DNA of 64,000 nt from Burkholderia sp. Bp9142 (GCF_003853415.1 NZ_QTPP01000011.1:159208-223207), one strand, 5' to 3'; positions 38,720 to 47,913 are shown, numbered from the stretch's first letter. Notes: generated from the sequence alone by a model not told the origin. Program-made: numbers and translations.

Positions 38720-40385
38720 TGCACCGTTGGTCCGCGCGCGCCGCCAGCCGTTCCGTTCGCGCGCGGGCAGCCTCTGGCTCGCCGCGGCCGTCGCGATCGC
38801 CGCGGCGGCCGCGGCGCCGCTCGCGGTGCTGGTCGCCGCCGCGTTCGGCGCCGATCTCGCGCACTGGAAGCATCTCGTCGAATTCGTGCTGCCGCAGGCG
38901 CTCGTCAATACGCTGCTGCTGCTCGTGGGTGTCGGCGCGATCGTCACGGTGGTCGGCACCGGCTGCGCGTGGCTCGTCACCGCCTACGACTTTCCCGGCC
39001 GCCGGATGCTGACCTGGGCGCTGCTGCTGCCGCTCGCGGTGCCCACCTACATCGTCGCATTCGCGTATCTCGACCTGCTCCACCCGATCGGTCCCGTCCA
39101 GGGTGCGATCCGCTGGCTGCTCGGCTTCGACAGCCCGCGCCAGTTCCGCCTGCCCGACCTGCGCTCGCTGCCCGGTGCGATCTTCGTGCTCGGCTTCGTG
39201 CTGTATCCGTATGTGTACCTGAGCACGCGCGCGATGTTCGTCACGCAGTCCGCGAGTCTTCTCGAAGCCGCGCGCACGCTCGGCGCCGGACGCATCGCGA
39301 CATTCTGGCGCGTCGTCGTGCCGCTCGCGCGCCCCGCGATCGCGGTCGGCGTGAGCCTCGCGCTGCTCGAAACGCTGAACGACATCGGCGCGTCGGAATT
39401 CCTCGGTGTGCAGACGCTGACCGTATCGGTCTACACGACGTGGATCACGCGCTCCGATCTCGCCGGCGCCGCGCAGATCGCGCTCGCGATGCTCGCGATC
39501 GTCGTCGGCATGATCATGCTCGAACGCTACGGGCGCCGCCGCCAGCGCTACGCGCACGGCCGGCGCATGCGTCCGGTCGCGCCGCGCAAGCTGACGGGCG
39601 CGGCCGCGTGGAGCGTCGCCGCGCTCGGCTGGCTGCCGGTGCTGCTCGGCTTCGGCGCACCGGCCGCCTACCTCGCGGTCGAGACCGGCAAGCGGCTGCA
39701 TCTCGTCGGCGGCGTGTCCGCGCAATTGCTGACCGGGCTCGCGAACACGCTGGCGATCGCCGCCGCCGCGACCGTCGCAACGCTTGCCTGCGGGCTCGTC
39801 GTCGCATGGGCCGCACGCGCGCAGCGCGACAGCGCACGTGCGGGCCCGGCCCGCGCGTGCGCACGCATCGCGAGCCTCGGCTACGCGGTGCCGGGCACCG
39901 TGCTCGCGATCGGCCTGCTGATCCCGCTCGCGGCGGCCGACCGGCTGCTCGGCGCGGCGCTCGGCCGCGACGGGCTGCTGCTGATGGGTTCGGCGGCCGC
40001 GCTCGTGATCGCGTACACCGTGCGCTTTCTCGCGATCTCGGCCGGCAGCATCGAAGCCGGCCTCGCCCGCATTCCGCCATCGCTCGAACAGGTCGCACGT
40101 TCGCTCGGCGAGACGCCCGGCGGCACGCTGCGCCGCGTGCACTTGCCGCTGCTGCGGCCCGCGCTCACGACGAGCGCACTGCTCGTGTTCGTCGACGCGA
40201 TGAAGGAACTGCCGGCGACGCTGCTGCTGCGCCCGCTGAATTTCGACACGCTCGCGACCTGGCTGTATGCGGAAGCCGCGCGCGGCACCTATGAGGAAGG
40301 CGCGGTCGCCGCGCTCGCGATCGTGCTGGCCGGGCTCGTGCCCGTGATCCTGCTCGCGCGCACCCGTCACAAGATCGGAGCCTGA
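38709..40385 (+). CDS. fbpB: Ferric iron ABC transporter permease (fused two-domain)
   Basis: This permease of up to 558 residues has two fused transmembrane halves of about six helices each. It carries two EAA loops: LEAARTLGAGRIATFWRVVVPLARPA in the first half and LEQVARSLGETPGGTLRRVHLPLLRPA in the second. There is no early ATG; TTG 38709 overlaps the last 11 nt of fbpA and is the most likely start. The fused arrangement is typical of FbpB/AfuB iron permeases. Confidence 0.92.
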   Translation: MTTDAPLVRARRQPFRSRAGSLWLAAAVAIAAAAAAPLAVLVAAAFGADLAHWKHLVEFVLPQALVNTLLLLVGVGAIVTVVGTGCAWLVTAYDFPGRRMLTWALLLPLAVPTYIVAFAYLDLLHPIGPVQGAIRWLLGFDSPRQFRLPDLRSLPGAIFVLGFVLYPYVYLSTRAMFVTQSASLLEAARTLGAGRIATFWRVVVPLARPAIAVGVSLALLETLNDIGASEFLGVQTLTVSVYTTWITRSDLAGAAQIALAMLAIVVGMIMLERYGRRRQRYAHGRRMRPVAPRKLTGAAAWSVAALGWLPVLLGFGAPAAYLAVETGKRLHLVGGVSAQLLTGLANTLAIAAAATVATLACGLVVAWAARAQRDSARAGPARACARIASLGYAVPGTVLAIGLLIPLAAADRLLGAALGRDGLLLMGSAAALVIAYTVRFLAISAGSIEAGLARIPPSLEQVARSLGETPGGTLRRVHLPLLRPALTTSALLVFVDAMKELPATLLLRPLNFDTLATWLYAEAARGTYEEGAVAALAIVLAGLVPVILLARTRHKIGA

Positions 40386-40389
40386 CACC

Positions 40390-41163
40390 GTGAACCTGCT
40401 CGAACTCCACGACCTCTGCGTCGCCTACGACACACCGCACGGCCGCCGCACGGTGGTCGACGGGCTGAGCCTCGCGCTGCCGCGCGGCGACATCGGCTGC
40501 CTGCTCGGCGCATCGGGCTGCGGCAAGACCACCGTGCTGCGCGCGATCGCGGGCTTCGAGCCCGTGCGCATGGGCCGCATCGTGCTGGACGGCACGCCCG
40601 TCGCGGCGCCGTCGCTCGACGTGCCGCCCGAGCGGCGGCGCATCGGGATGATGTTCCAGGACTATGCGCTGTTCCCGCACCTGAGCGCGGCCGACAACGT
40701 CGCGTTCGGCCTGCGGCGCATGCCGAAGGCCGAGCGGCGCGTCCGCGTCGCGGACATGCTCGAACTCGTCGGCCTCGCCGATTCGGGCAGCGCGTATCCG
40801 CACGAGCTGTCGGGCGGCCAGCAGCAACGCGTCGCCCTCGCCCGCGCGCTCGCGCCGTCGCCGGAACTGCTGCTGCTCGACGAGCCGTTCTCGAATCTCG
40901 ACGTCGATACGCGCGAGCGGCTCGCGTTCGAACTGCGCGACATCCTGAAGCGCACGGGTCACACCGCGATCCTCGTCACGCACAACCAGGCTGAAGCGTT
41001 CGCGATCGCCGACCGGATCGGCGTGATGAAGGATGGCCAGCTCGCGCAATGGGACACGCCGTATGCGCTGCACCATCATCCGGCCAGCCCGTTCGTCGCC
41101 GAGTTCGTGCGCCGCGACGCGCTGGCGGACGAACGCGCGCTGGCGCTGGCGCGCGGCCGCTGA
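40390..41163 (+). CDS. fbpC: Ferric iron ABC transporter ATPase
   Basis: This 257-residue ATPase has Walker [12 protein letters not shown]-loop [18 protein letters not shown], signature LSGGQQQR, Walker [15 protein letters not shown] and switch His [11 protein letters not shown]. It starts at GTG 40390, 4 nt after the permease stop. It is about 100 residues shorter than classical FbpC, lacking most of the C-terminal regulatory (TOBE) domain, so iron feedback through that domain is unlikely. Confidence 0.92.
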   Translation: MNLLELHDLCVAYDTPHGRRTVVDGLSLALPRGDIGCLLGASGCGKTTVLRAIAGFEPVRMGRIVLDGTPVAAPSLDVPPERRRIGMMFQDYALFPHLSAADNVAFGLRRMPKAERRVRVADMLELVGLADSGSAYPHELSGGQQQRVALARALAPSPELLLLDEPFSNLDVDTRERLAFELRDILKRTGHTAILVTHNQAEAFAIADRIGVMKDGQLAQWDTPYALHHHPASPFVAEFVRRDALADERALALARGR

Positions 41164-41205
41164 GCGGACAATGGCGATGACGACGCGGTGCGTCGGCGTA
41201 CCGCG

Positions 41206-41676
41206 CTACGCCGGCTCGGACAGATCGCGCACCGGCAGCGCGGTCGAATACTTGATCTGCTCCATCGCGAACGATGAGCTCACGTCGAACAGCGGCACCG
41301 CGCGGATCAGCTGCTTGTACACGCGATCGTAGTCGTCGATGCCGGCCACCACGACCCGCAGCAGATAGTCGGTCTCGCCGCTCATCCGGTACACCTCGAC
41401 GACTTCGGGCATGTCGCGCACGGCCTGCGTGAAGCGCTGCGCCCACTCCTCCGTGTGCTGGTTCGTGCGGATCGCGACGAACACGGTCGTGCCCACACCG
41501 AGCTTGCGCGGATCGCACAGCGCGACCTGCGCGCGAATCGCGCCGGTTTCCTTGAGCCGCTGCACGCGCTTCCAGCAGGGTGTCTGCGACAGGTTCACGC
41601 GCTGCGCGAGTTCCGCGATCGGCAATGTGGCATCTGCCTGCAACAGCTCCAGCAGCTTGCGATCGATGGCATCCAT
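41206..41676 (-). CDS. Lrp/AsnC-family transcriptional regulator
   Basis: This 156-residue regulator has an N-terminal winged helix-turn-helix (DAIDRKLLELLQADATLPIAELAQRVNLSQTPCWKRVQRL) and a C-terminal RAM/AsnC domain (VVEVYRMSGETDYLLRVVV). The protein is full length for the family. An AT-rich palindrome lies 19-35 nt before its ATG and probably serves autoregulation. It converges with fbpC. An amino-acid ligand is usual for the family; the target here is unknown. Confidence 0.94.
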   Translation of the reverse strand: MDAIDRKLLELLQADATLPIAELAQRVNLSQTPCWKRVQRLKETGAIRAQVALCDPRKLGVGTTVFVAIRTNQHTEEWAQRFTQAVRDMPEVVEVYRMSGETDYLLRVVVAGIDDYDRVYKQLIRAVPLFDVSSSFAMEQIKYSTALPVRDLSEPA

Positions 41677-41694
41677 TTACCCGGTCCCTCGTAG

Positions 41695-41711
41695 ATAGAA
41701 ATTTTTTCTAT
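41695..41711. promoter_or_regulatory. Palindrome upstream of the Lrp-type gene
   Basis: ATAGAAA-TTT-TTTCTAT (41695-41711) is a perfect 7-bp inverted repeat in an AT island. This is the form expected for an Lrp/AsnC binding site, placed over the likely promoter of the Lrp gene. Confidence 0.65.
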
Positions 41712-41964
41712 GCATCGTGCATGACGGGGAACAATATGGAAACCGCTGCACGGCGTCGACCGGGATAAATACCAATCAGGGAAGGAGGGACGCGCGATGC
41801 GCACGACCCCGTGCGCCCCCGCCCATCGATAATCGGCGCCCCGGACGAAACAGGCGACGCCACGTGTCGAGGTGGAATCGCCTGAAGTCAATGCTGTTTG
41901 CGCTGCCGGGTGCGCGCCGCTCACGGCGAATGCGGCACGCACGCGCGCCTCGCCGCGATGTCGC

Positions 41965-42606
41965 TCAATACGCGACCGTCGCGATCTCGCGCACGAAGCC
42001 GTGTTGCTCGAGCGCATCGACGAACGCGACCGCGTAGTCTTCCGCCGAGATGTTGCTGTTGCCCTGCGCGTCCACGATCAGCTTGCCGACGCCCGTGCGG
42101 AACGTGCCCGTGCGCTCGCCCGGCGCGATCAGCGCGGCCGGCGCGAAGAACGTCCAGTCGAGATCGCCGGCCGTTTTCAGATAGTCGAGCGCATCGCGGT
42201 GCGCGAGCGCGACCGCCTTGTACGCGTCCGGGAAACCTTCGGTGTCGACCAGCTGCTTGCCCGGCGCGACTTCGAGCGAACCGGCGCCACCCACCACCAC
42301 GAGCCGCTTCAGGCCCGCCTGGCGCGTGCCGGCAACCAGCGCCTTCGCCGCCGCGACCACCTTCGCGGCATCGTCCTGCTTCGGACCGTACGCGCTCGCG
42401 ACGACGTCGTGACCCGGCAGCGCAGCTGCGATGCTGGCCGCATCGAACAGATCGGCCGCCTTTGCGGTGATGCCGTCGCCGGCCGCGCCGGGATGGCGCG
42501 ACAGCGCGGTCACGCGATGGCCGCGGCGCGCGGCTTCGGCCGCGATGCGCGAGCCGATCATCCCGGTGGCGCCGAACAGGGCGATGTTCAAGGTATGTTG
42601 CGTCAT
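41965..42606 (-). CDS. NAD(P)-binding reductase (YwnB-like, NmrA/atypical SDR)
   Basis: This 213-residue Rossmann-fold protein has [19 protein letters not shown] at the N-terminus (the GxTGxxG dinucleotide motif), [14 protein letters not shown] in the middle and [19 protein letters not shown] near residue 150. It resembles Bacillus YwnB and other NAD(P)H-binding proteins of the NmrA-like group. It lies 137 nt beyond an Rrf2-type regulator gene, and both have the same palindrome upstream. Substrate unknown; a redox-stress role is plausible from YwnA/YwnB-like pairs. Confidence 0.88.
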   Translation of the reverse strand: MTQHTLNIALFGATGMIGSRIAAEAARRGHRVTALSRHPGAAGDGITAKAADLFDAASIAAALPGHDVVASAYGPKQDDAAKVVAAAKALVAGTRQAGLKRLVVVGGAGSLEVAPGKQLVDTEGFPDAYKAVALAHRDALDYLKTAGDLDWTFFAPAALIAPGERTGTFRTGVGKLIVDAQGNSNISAEDYAVAFVDALEQHGFVREIATVAY

Positions 42607-42627
42607 GTCGATTCTCCAGAAATAAAA

Positions 42628-42646
42628 AGTAACTGCAGTGATTACA
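42628..42646 (-). promoter_or_regulatory. Rrf2 (YwnA-like) operator before the reductase gene
   Basis: AGTAACTGCAGTGATTACA, 22-40 nt upstream of the reductase ATG, has half-sites GTAA and TTAC in the same spacing as the site at 43248-43266. Conserved positions read GTAAC-N7-ATTACA. Confidence 0.72.
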
Positions 42647-42743
42647 TATAAGACCGAAAAAAAACGGAGCGAAACTCCGTCGTGCCGGTCGCCGCGTGTG
42701 CGCGCCGCCCGGCCTCCTGCCCTGCATCATGCATTGCCTGCGT

Positions 42744-43199
42744 TCACCCGCCGGCGCTTCCGGCGGGCCGGCTGTCGTGCTCCGATTCGAGCACGTCTGC
42801 CGTGACGCCCGCGAGCGTACGCGTGGCAAGCGACGCTTCCATCGCGCGCTGCGCGTCGCCGATATAGTCGATCAGCACGCCCTGGATGTGCCGCCCGACG
42901 AGGCACGCGGGATTCGGCGCCTCGCGGTGCAGCGCAAACAGCTGCGCATCGTCGACCGCGCGATACACGTCGAGCAGCGTGATCTCGCCGGGCTCGCGCG
43001 CCAGCAGCGCACCGCCGCCCGCGCCGAGCTGCGACGTGGTCAGCCCCGCGGCCGCCAGCATCGACAGCAGGCGGCGAATCAGCGCCGGATTCGTGTTCAC
43101 GCTGCCCGCGATGATGTCGGACGACAGCGGCGCGCCTTCCTGCATCGACAGCAAGGCAAGCACGTGAACGGCAAACGCGAACCGGCTGCTGGTATTCAT
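42744..43199 (-). CDS. Rrf2-family transcriptional regulator (YwnA-like)
   Basis: This 151-residue winged-helix regulator has SSRFAFAVHVLALLSMQEGAPLSSDIIAGSVNTNPALIRRLLSMLA followed by GLTTSQLGAGGGALLAREPGEITLLDVYRAVDD, the Rrf2 fold. It has only one Cys (PNPACLVGR), so it does not carry the three-Cys [Fe-S] site of IscR/NsrR and fits the YwnA branch. It sits with a YwnB-like reductase and binds, by inference, a palindrome found upstream of both genes. Confidence 0.9.
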   Translation of the reverse strand: MNTSSRFAFAVHVLALLSMQEGAPLSSDIIAGSVNTNPALIRRLLSMLAAAGLTTSQLGAGGGALLAREPGEITLLDVYRAVDDAQLFALHREAPNPACLVGRHIQGVLIDYIGDAQRAMEASLATRTLAGVTADVLESEHDSRPAGSAGG

Positions 43200-43247
43200 T
43201 CCTCACTCACTCGGCGACGCCGGCCCGACCCGCGGCCGGCGACAATG

Positions 43248-43266
43248 TGTAACCACTATAATTACA
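43248..43266 (-). promoter_or_regulatory. Rrf2 (YwnA-like) operator before its own gene
   Basis: TGTAACCACTATAATTACA is a palindrome (TGTAA/TTACA arms) 49-67 nt before the Rrf2 ATG, matching the site before the reductase gene. Confidence 0.72.
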
Positions 43267-43291
43267 TTTTGCGGATTGCGCAAGCGACGTG

Positions 43292-43720
43292 TTACTGGCC
43301 GCTGGCCGGTTTCGCGCCGGACGCATTCTGCTGGCTCCACTGCTGCAGTTTCTTGCCGGCCTCCGCCATCTTCGCGCCAGCTTCCGACGCCGCGTGCGCG
43401 ACGACCGCGGAAGCAGCCGCATCGAACTGCGCCTGCGCGGCCGACGCGAGGCCGCTTGCCGACAGCGGCGGCACCGCCGATGCCGCCGACGCGATGCCGG
43501 CCTTCGCGGCATTGATCTGCTGGTTGACCGTGCTCGCCATCTGGTCGAGCGCCTTGGCCGCGTTGCTCGCGGCATCGGCGGCCGCGCTCGCGGCCGTATC
43601 GGGTTGAGTGGCCGGCGTGCCGGACTTCTCGCAGCCTGCGAGCAACAGCGCCGCACCGACGGCCGCGGCCGCCAGCACGCATCCGGGCAAGCGACGCGCC
43701 CGCGAAGTCTTCATCTTCAT
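43292..43720 (-). CDS. Ala-rich helical lipoprotein
   Basis: This 142-residue precursor has a signal ending ALLLAGC (acylated Cys near residue 30), followed by EKSGTPATQPD and then a long Ala/Ser-rich region with heptad-like spacing (ASNAAKALDQMASTVNQQINAAKAGIASAA and AGAKMAEAGKKLQQW). It looks like an extended helical, possibly coiled-coil, envelope lipoprotein in the manner of Lpp-like or apolipoprotein-like proteins. Function unknown. The start is ATG 43720, with a second in-frame ATG two codons on. Confidence 0.8.
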   Translation of the reverse strand: MKMKTSRARRLPGCVLAAAAVGAALLLAGCEKSGTPATQPDTAASAAADAASNAAKALDQMASTVNQQINAAKAGIASAASAVPPLSASGLASAAQAQFDAAASAVVAHAASEAGAKMAEAGKKLQQWSQQNASGAKPASGQ

Positions 43721-43913
43721 CAGCAATCTCCGGCCGTGCGCCGCACGGCCTGAATGGTTGGACCGACGTCGATAATACCGCCTGTGGCACAGGTCCAATG
43801 ACGACTCCCGATTAAAAATGCCTTTCAATTTCGGATTCGTCTGATTCAATCGCAGGCGCGCGGACACTAAAGTGGGCAGGCTTCCACCCGCTCTGTCTGC
43901 TTCCTGTTTCCTC

Positions 43914-44249
43914 ATGGCTTTCCTCATCGACTGGTTCATCGCGCTGGCCGCCGTGCTCGCCGCCACCCTGTTCCTGTGCCTTCGCCCACCGTCCGCGCCG
44001 CGCCTGCATGCAGCCGGGCGCCCGCGCCGCATGGCGTGCGCGCGCCTGCTCGCTCAAGCGGTAATCGGCTTCTGGACGGCCGCGCTGATCGTCGCGCAAG
44101 GCATCTTCGGCCCCGACGGCGACGGCCAGTCCCACGCGGGCTTCGCGGCGCTCGCGTTCGCCGCGCTCGGGCTCGCGACCGTCGCCGCCTACTGGTCCGC
44201 ATGCGCGCTGCGGCTGCGGCGGCCGCGCACGCTGTTCGCGCGCCGCTGA
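43914..44249 (+). CDS. Membrane protein of unknown function (111 aa)
   Basis: The protein has three hydrophobic segments: FLIDWFIALAAVLAATLFLCL, LLAQAVIGFWTAALIVAQGIF and FAALAFAALGLATVAAYWSACAL, with Arg-rich loops consistent with the inner membrane. No family recognised. It precedes the ammonium-transporter gene by 243 nt, but a sigma-54-type promoter in that gap suggests separate expression. Confidence 0.68.
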   Translation: MAFLIDWFIALAAVLAATLFLCLRPPSAPRLHAAGRPRRMACARLLAQAVIGFWTAALIVAQGIFGPDGDGQSHAGFAALAFAALGLATVAAYWSACALRLRRPRTLFARR

Positions 44250-44440
44250 CGCGCCAGACCGGTGCATCGCGGTGCACCGGGACGCGCCTCGCGCGCACCA
44301 GTTACGCACGCTTCGCACCATGCACGTGCGCCCGCCGCAGCATCCGCCCGGCACCCGGTCTGCCCCGCTACCGTGCACGCGTCACCGGAATGCCGCATCG
44401 CATGGCCTTCCGCACCAATTACACGCAATCGTTCACCAAG

Positions 44441-44457
44441 TTGGCTCGATACTTGCA
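44441..44457 (+). promoter_or_regulatory. amtB: Sigma-54 (RpoN) promoter of the ammonium transporter gene
   Basis: TTGGCTCGATACTTGCA carries the invariant GG (44443-44444) and GC (44455-44456) exactly 10 nt apart, close to TGGCACG-N4-TTGCA. It lies 36 nt before the amt ATG. Several GCACCA-type half-sites (for example at 44297, 44334 and 44412) upstream could serve NtrC, which fits nitrogen-limited induction of an Amt protein. Confidence 0.78.
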
Positions 44458-44492
44458 TTCCTCGCCCGTTTTTTGCGCAAGGAAGCCACGGC

Positions 44493-45686
44493 ATGGATGG
44501 TCTGAAATCCGGCGTCGACACACTGTTCCTGTTGATCGGCGCCGTCATGGTGCTCGCGATGCACGCGGGCTTTGCATTCCTCGAGCTCGGCACGGTCCGC
44601 AAGAAGAACCAGGTCAACGCGCTCGTGAAGATCCTGGTCGACTTCTCGGTGTCGACGCTCGCGTACTTCTTCATCGGCTACACGATCGCCTACGGCGTCG
44701 AGTTCTTCGATGACATCGACACGCTGTCGCAGCACAGCGGCTACGCGCTCGTGCGCTTCTTCTTCCTGCTGACGTTCGCGGCGGCCATCCCCGCGATCGT
44801 GTCCGGCGGCATCGCGGAACGCGCGAAATTCAATCCGCAGCTCGTCGCGACGCTGATCATCGTCGGCTTCATCTATCCGTTCTTCGAAGGGATTGCATGG
44901 AACGACCGCTTCGGCGTGCAGGACTGGCTCACGCATGCGTTCGGCGCGCCGTTCCACGATTTCGCGGGCTCGGTCGTCGTGCACGGGTTCGGCGGCTGGG
45001 TCGCGCTGCCGGCCGTGCTGCTGCTCGGCGCACGCCACGGCCGCTATGCGAAGGACGGCCGGATCGCCGCGCATCCGCCGTCGAACATTCCGTTCCTCGC
45101 GCTCGGCGCGTGGGTGCTTGCGGTCGGCTGGTTCGGCTTCAACGTGATGAGTGCGCAGACGCTCGACAAGATCAGCGGCCTCGTCGCCGTGAACTCGCTG
45201 ATGGCGATGGTCGGCGGCACGCTCGCCGCCTGGATGGCCGGCCGCAACGACCCGGGCTTCACCTACAACGGCCCGCTCGCGGGCCTCGTCGCGGTCTGCG
45301 CGGGCTCCGACGTGATGCACCCGATCGGTGCGCTCGTCACGGGTGCCGCGGCCGGCGCAGTGTTCGTCGCGATGTTCACCTGCGTGCAGAACAGGTGGCG
45401 CATCGACGACGTGCTCGGCGTGTGGCCGCTGCACGGGATGTGCGGCGCGCTCGGCGGCCTCGCGGCCGGCGTGTTCGGCATGCCCGCGCTCGGCGGCCTC
45501 GGCGGCGTGTCGTTCATGTCACAGCTCGTCGGCACGCTCGGCGGCATCGCGATCGCCACCGCGGGCGGCACGCTCGTGTACGGCGCGCTGAAGGCGACCG
45601 TCGGCCTGCGCCTCGATCGCGAAGCCGAGTTCGACGGCGCCGACCTGTCGATCCACCGCATCTCGGCGACGCCCGAGCGCGACTGA
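44493..45686 (+). CDS. amtB: Ammonium transporter (Amt/AmtB family)
   Basis: This 397-residue, 11-helix ammonium channel has AFLELGTVRKKNQVNALVKI after the first helix and FFFLLTFAAAIPAIVSGGIAER around the periplasmic site, with the pore histidines in SVVVHGFGGW and GVWPLHGMCGALGG. It lacks a cleaved signal. I start at ATG 44493 rather than the longer frame, because the sigma-54 promoter lies between them. No glnK lies next to it, which is unusual for amtB, so PII regulation would come from a distant gene. Confidence 0.93.
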   Translation: MDGLKSGVDTLFLLIGAVMVLAMHAGFAFLELGTVRKKNQVNALVKILVDFSVSTLAYFFIGYTIAYGVEFFDDIDTLSQHSGYALVRFFFLLTFAAAIPAIVSGGIAERAKFNPQLVATLIIVGFIYPFFEGIAWNDRFGVQDWLTHAFGAPFHDFAGSVVVHGFGGWVALPAVLLLGARHGRYAKDGRIAAHPPSNIPFLALGAWVLAVGWFGFNVMSAQTLDKISGLVAVNSLMAMVGGTLAAWMAGRNDPGFTYNGPLAGLVAVCAGSDVMHPIGALVTGAAAGAVFVAMFTCVQNRWRIDDVLGVWPLHGMCGALGGLAAGVFGMPALGGLGGVSFMSQLVGTLGGIAIATAGGTLVYGALKATVGLRLDREAEFDGADLSIHRISATPERD

Positions 45687-45878
45687 GCACCCTCAAGCCC
45701 CCGGCCGGCGTCCGGCAGCACACCTGACGGACGCCCGACGCATCATTACGTTTTCAATTCAAAAAACTTTCATCGAGCATCCCTACACTTCGGTCCAGTT
45801 TTCAACTTGCCTTCGCATGGCTTGCCGATTGCCTGCCTCGCGAAGGCCATTCTTCCAACATCTGAAACTGGACTCCAC

Positions 45879-47834
45879 ATGCCCGCGTTGCCCAATGCTT
45901 CCCGTCGTCAGGCCCTGAAGATCCTCGCCGGCGCGCCCATGCTGCCCCTCTCCGGCCTCGCGCTGCCGGCCCTGCTGACGGGCTGCGGCGGCGACGACGA
46001 TCCGGCGGCGACGCCGGCCGCCGCGTACGCGTCGGCGGCGTTCGCGGCGATGGCCGCGCCCACGCTCGACAACGCGGCCGCGATGGCAACGACGACGGTC
46101 GGCTCGACGCTGTCGGTGTCGTTCTCGGACGGCTCGTCGCGCAACTTCAAGCTCGCGTACCGGCCGTTCTTCGTGACGGGCGACATGGTGCCGGACGGCA
46201 AGGGCGGCACGACGCTCGCGGGCGGCTACTACGACATCAACAACCAGCCGATCATCGACCGCTCGGTGGCCGGCAAGGAGCGCCAGTTCTATTCGGACTG
46301 CCCGGACGGCAGCTCGCTGCTGACGCTGAAGAACGCGAGCGTCGCCGGCGTGAAGGGCAACACGGTCTTCGCGGTCGTGCAGTTCGAATACACGACGCGC
46401 GACCAGGCGAGCGCATCGCAATACGGCCAGCTGCCGTCGCCGATCGCGGTGATCACGCTCGACCAGGATCCGTCCAACGGCGCGCTGAAGGTCGTCAAGT
46501 ACCACAACGTCGACACGTCGAACGCGCACGGCCTGTGGATCACGTGCGGCGCGAGCCTGTCGCCGTGGGGCACGCACCTGTCGAGCGAGGAATACGAGCC
46601 GGACGCGACGAAGGCCGCGACCGACGCGCAGTTCAAGGCATTCAGCAAGAACACGTTCGGCGACGAGACGAAGGCGAACCCCTACCACTATGGCCACCTG
46701 CCCGAGATCACGGTGAACCCGGACGGCACCGGCACGGTGAAGAAGCACTACTGCCTCGGCCGCATCTCGCACGAGCTGATCCAGGTGATGCCGGACCAGC
46801 GCACCGTGATGATGGGTGACGACGCCACCAACGGCGGCCTGTTCATGTTCGTCGCCGACAAGGCGGCCGACCTGTCGGCCGGCACGCTGTACGTCGCGAA
46901 GTGGACGCAGACGTCGTCCGCCGGCGCGGGCAGCGCGACGCTCACGTGGATCAAGATCGGCCACGCGACGAGCGGCGAGATCGAGACGCTCGCGAACACG
47001 CTGAAGGCGTCGGACATCATGGACCTGACGACGACCGACCCGAGCGACGCGAGCTACACGAAGATCCACTTCGGCGGCAAGTTCAACTGGATCCGCGTGA
47101 AGCCCGGGATGGAAAAGGCGGCCGCGTTCCTCGAGACGCACCGCTACGCGGCGCTGATCGGCGGCAGCATGGCGTTCACGAAGCTCGAAGGCACGACGGT
47201 CAACGCAAAGGACAAGATCGTCTACACGGCGATGTCGCGGATCGAGACGTCGATGGTCAAGGGCAATGCGGTATCGCGCGACGTCGCGGTGGACAAGAAG
47301 ATCGCGGCAGGCGCCGTCTATGCGCTGAACCTCAAGGCCGGCCAGCGCGACACGTCGGGCGGCGCGATCGACAGCGAATGGGTGCCGGTCGACATGGGCG
47401 CGCCGGCCGCGCTCGTCGGCGAGGACCTCGCCGCGGCCGATGCGCTCGGCAACCTCGCGAACCCGGACAAGATCGCGAACCCGGACAACCTGAAGTTCTC
47501 CGAGAAGCTGCGCACGCTCTTCATCGGCGAAGACTCGGGCATGCACGTCAACAACTTCCTGTGGGCCTACAACGTCGACACGAAGTCGCTCGCGCGCGTG
47601 CTGTCGTGCCCGGCTGGCGCCGAATCGACGGGCCTGCACGCGGTCGACGAGATCAACGGCTGGACCTACGTCATGAGCAACTTCCAGCACGTGGGCGACT
47701 GGGAGTCGCCGCTGCACGACAAGGTCAAGGCGACGCTCGATCCGCTGGTGCGCGCGAACTACAAGGACCGCTTCGGCGCAAGCGTCGGCTACCTGACGGC
47801 CGAGCCGACCAGCATCAAGCTCGCGAAGGCCTGA
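45879..47834 (+). CDS. PhoX-family (DUF839) phosphatase, Tat lipoprotein
   Basis: This 651-residue exported protein of the PhoX/DUF839 beta-propeller family includes Ca/Fe-dependent alkaline phosphatases. A Tat motif, SRRQALK (residues 8-14), precedes a hydrophobic stretch and a lipobox LTGC (Cys36). Family-like stretches are HGLWITCGASLSPWGTHLSSEEYEPD and GEDSGMHVNNFLWAYNVD. The upstream 190 nt is AT-rich, but no convincing Pho box was found. A palindromic element and a terminator follow. Phosphatase activity is expected but not certain for this branch. Confidence 0.88.
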   Translation: MPALPNASRRQALKILAGAPMLPLSGLALPALLTGCGGDDDPAATPAAAYASAAFAAMAAPTLDNAAAMATTTVGSTLSVSFSDGSSRNFKLAYRPFFVTGDMVPDGKGGTTLAGGYYDINNQPIIDRSVAGKERQFYSDCPDGSSLLTLKNASVAGVKGNTVFAVVQFEYTTRDQASASQYGQLPSPIAVITLDQDPSNGALKVVKYHNVDTSNAHGLWITCGASLSPWGTHLSSEEYEPDATKAATDAQFKAFSKNTFGDETKANPYHYGHLPEITVNPDGTGTVKKHYCLGRISHELIQVMPDQRTVMMGDDATNGGLFMFVADKAADLSAGTLYVAKWTQTSSAGAGSATLTWIKIGHATSGEIETLANTLKASDIMDLTTTDPSDASYTKIHFGGKFNWIRVKPGMEKAAAFLETHRYAALIGGSMAFTKLEGTTVNAKDKIVYTAMSRIETSMVKGNAVSRDVAVDKKIAAGAVYALNLKAGQRDTSGGAIDSEWVPVDMGAPAALVGEDLAAADALGNLANPDKIANPDNLKFSEKLRTLFIGEDSGMHVNNFLWAYNVDTKSLARVLSCPAGAESTGLHAVDEINGWTYVMSNFQHVGDWESPLHDKVKATLDPLVRANYKDRFGASVGYLTAEPTSIKLAKA

Positions 47835-47855
47835 GCCGCCTGGCCGGGCGTCCCT

Positions 47856-47913
47856 AACTGAACTGCACCCCAAAGGTTGGATTCGCATCCAACTTCCTGG
47901 GGTCAGTTCATAA
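47856..47913. repeat. 58-nt palindromic element bracketed by 12-bp direct repeats
   Basis: The core has arms TGAACTGCACCCCA...GGTTGGAT and ATCCAA...TGGGGTCAGTTCA meeting at TCGC. The arms differ by a few bases, as two ends of one insertion element would. They look like IS3-family terminal repeats (TGAACTG-ACCCC). The identical 12-mer CCGGGCGTCCCT stands on both sides (47844-47855 and 47914-47925). I read it as a minimal IS-derived insertion (MITE-like) in the 3' untranslated region of the phosphatase gene. Confidence 0.7.

Noticed and set aside
45751..45773. Pho box before the PhoX-type gene (TTTTCAA and CTTTCAT)
   Set aside because: The two half-sites are 16 nt apart instead of 11 and match CTGTCAT poorly, so phosphate control cannot be claimed.
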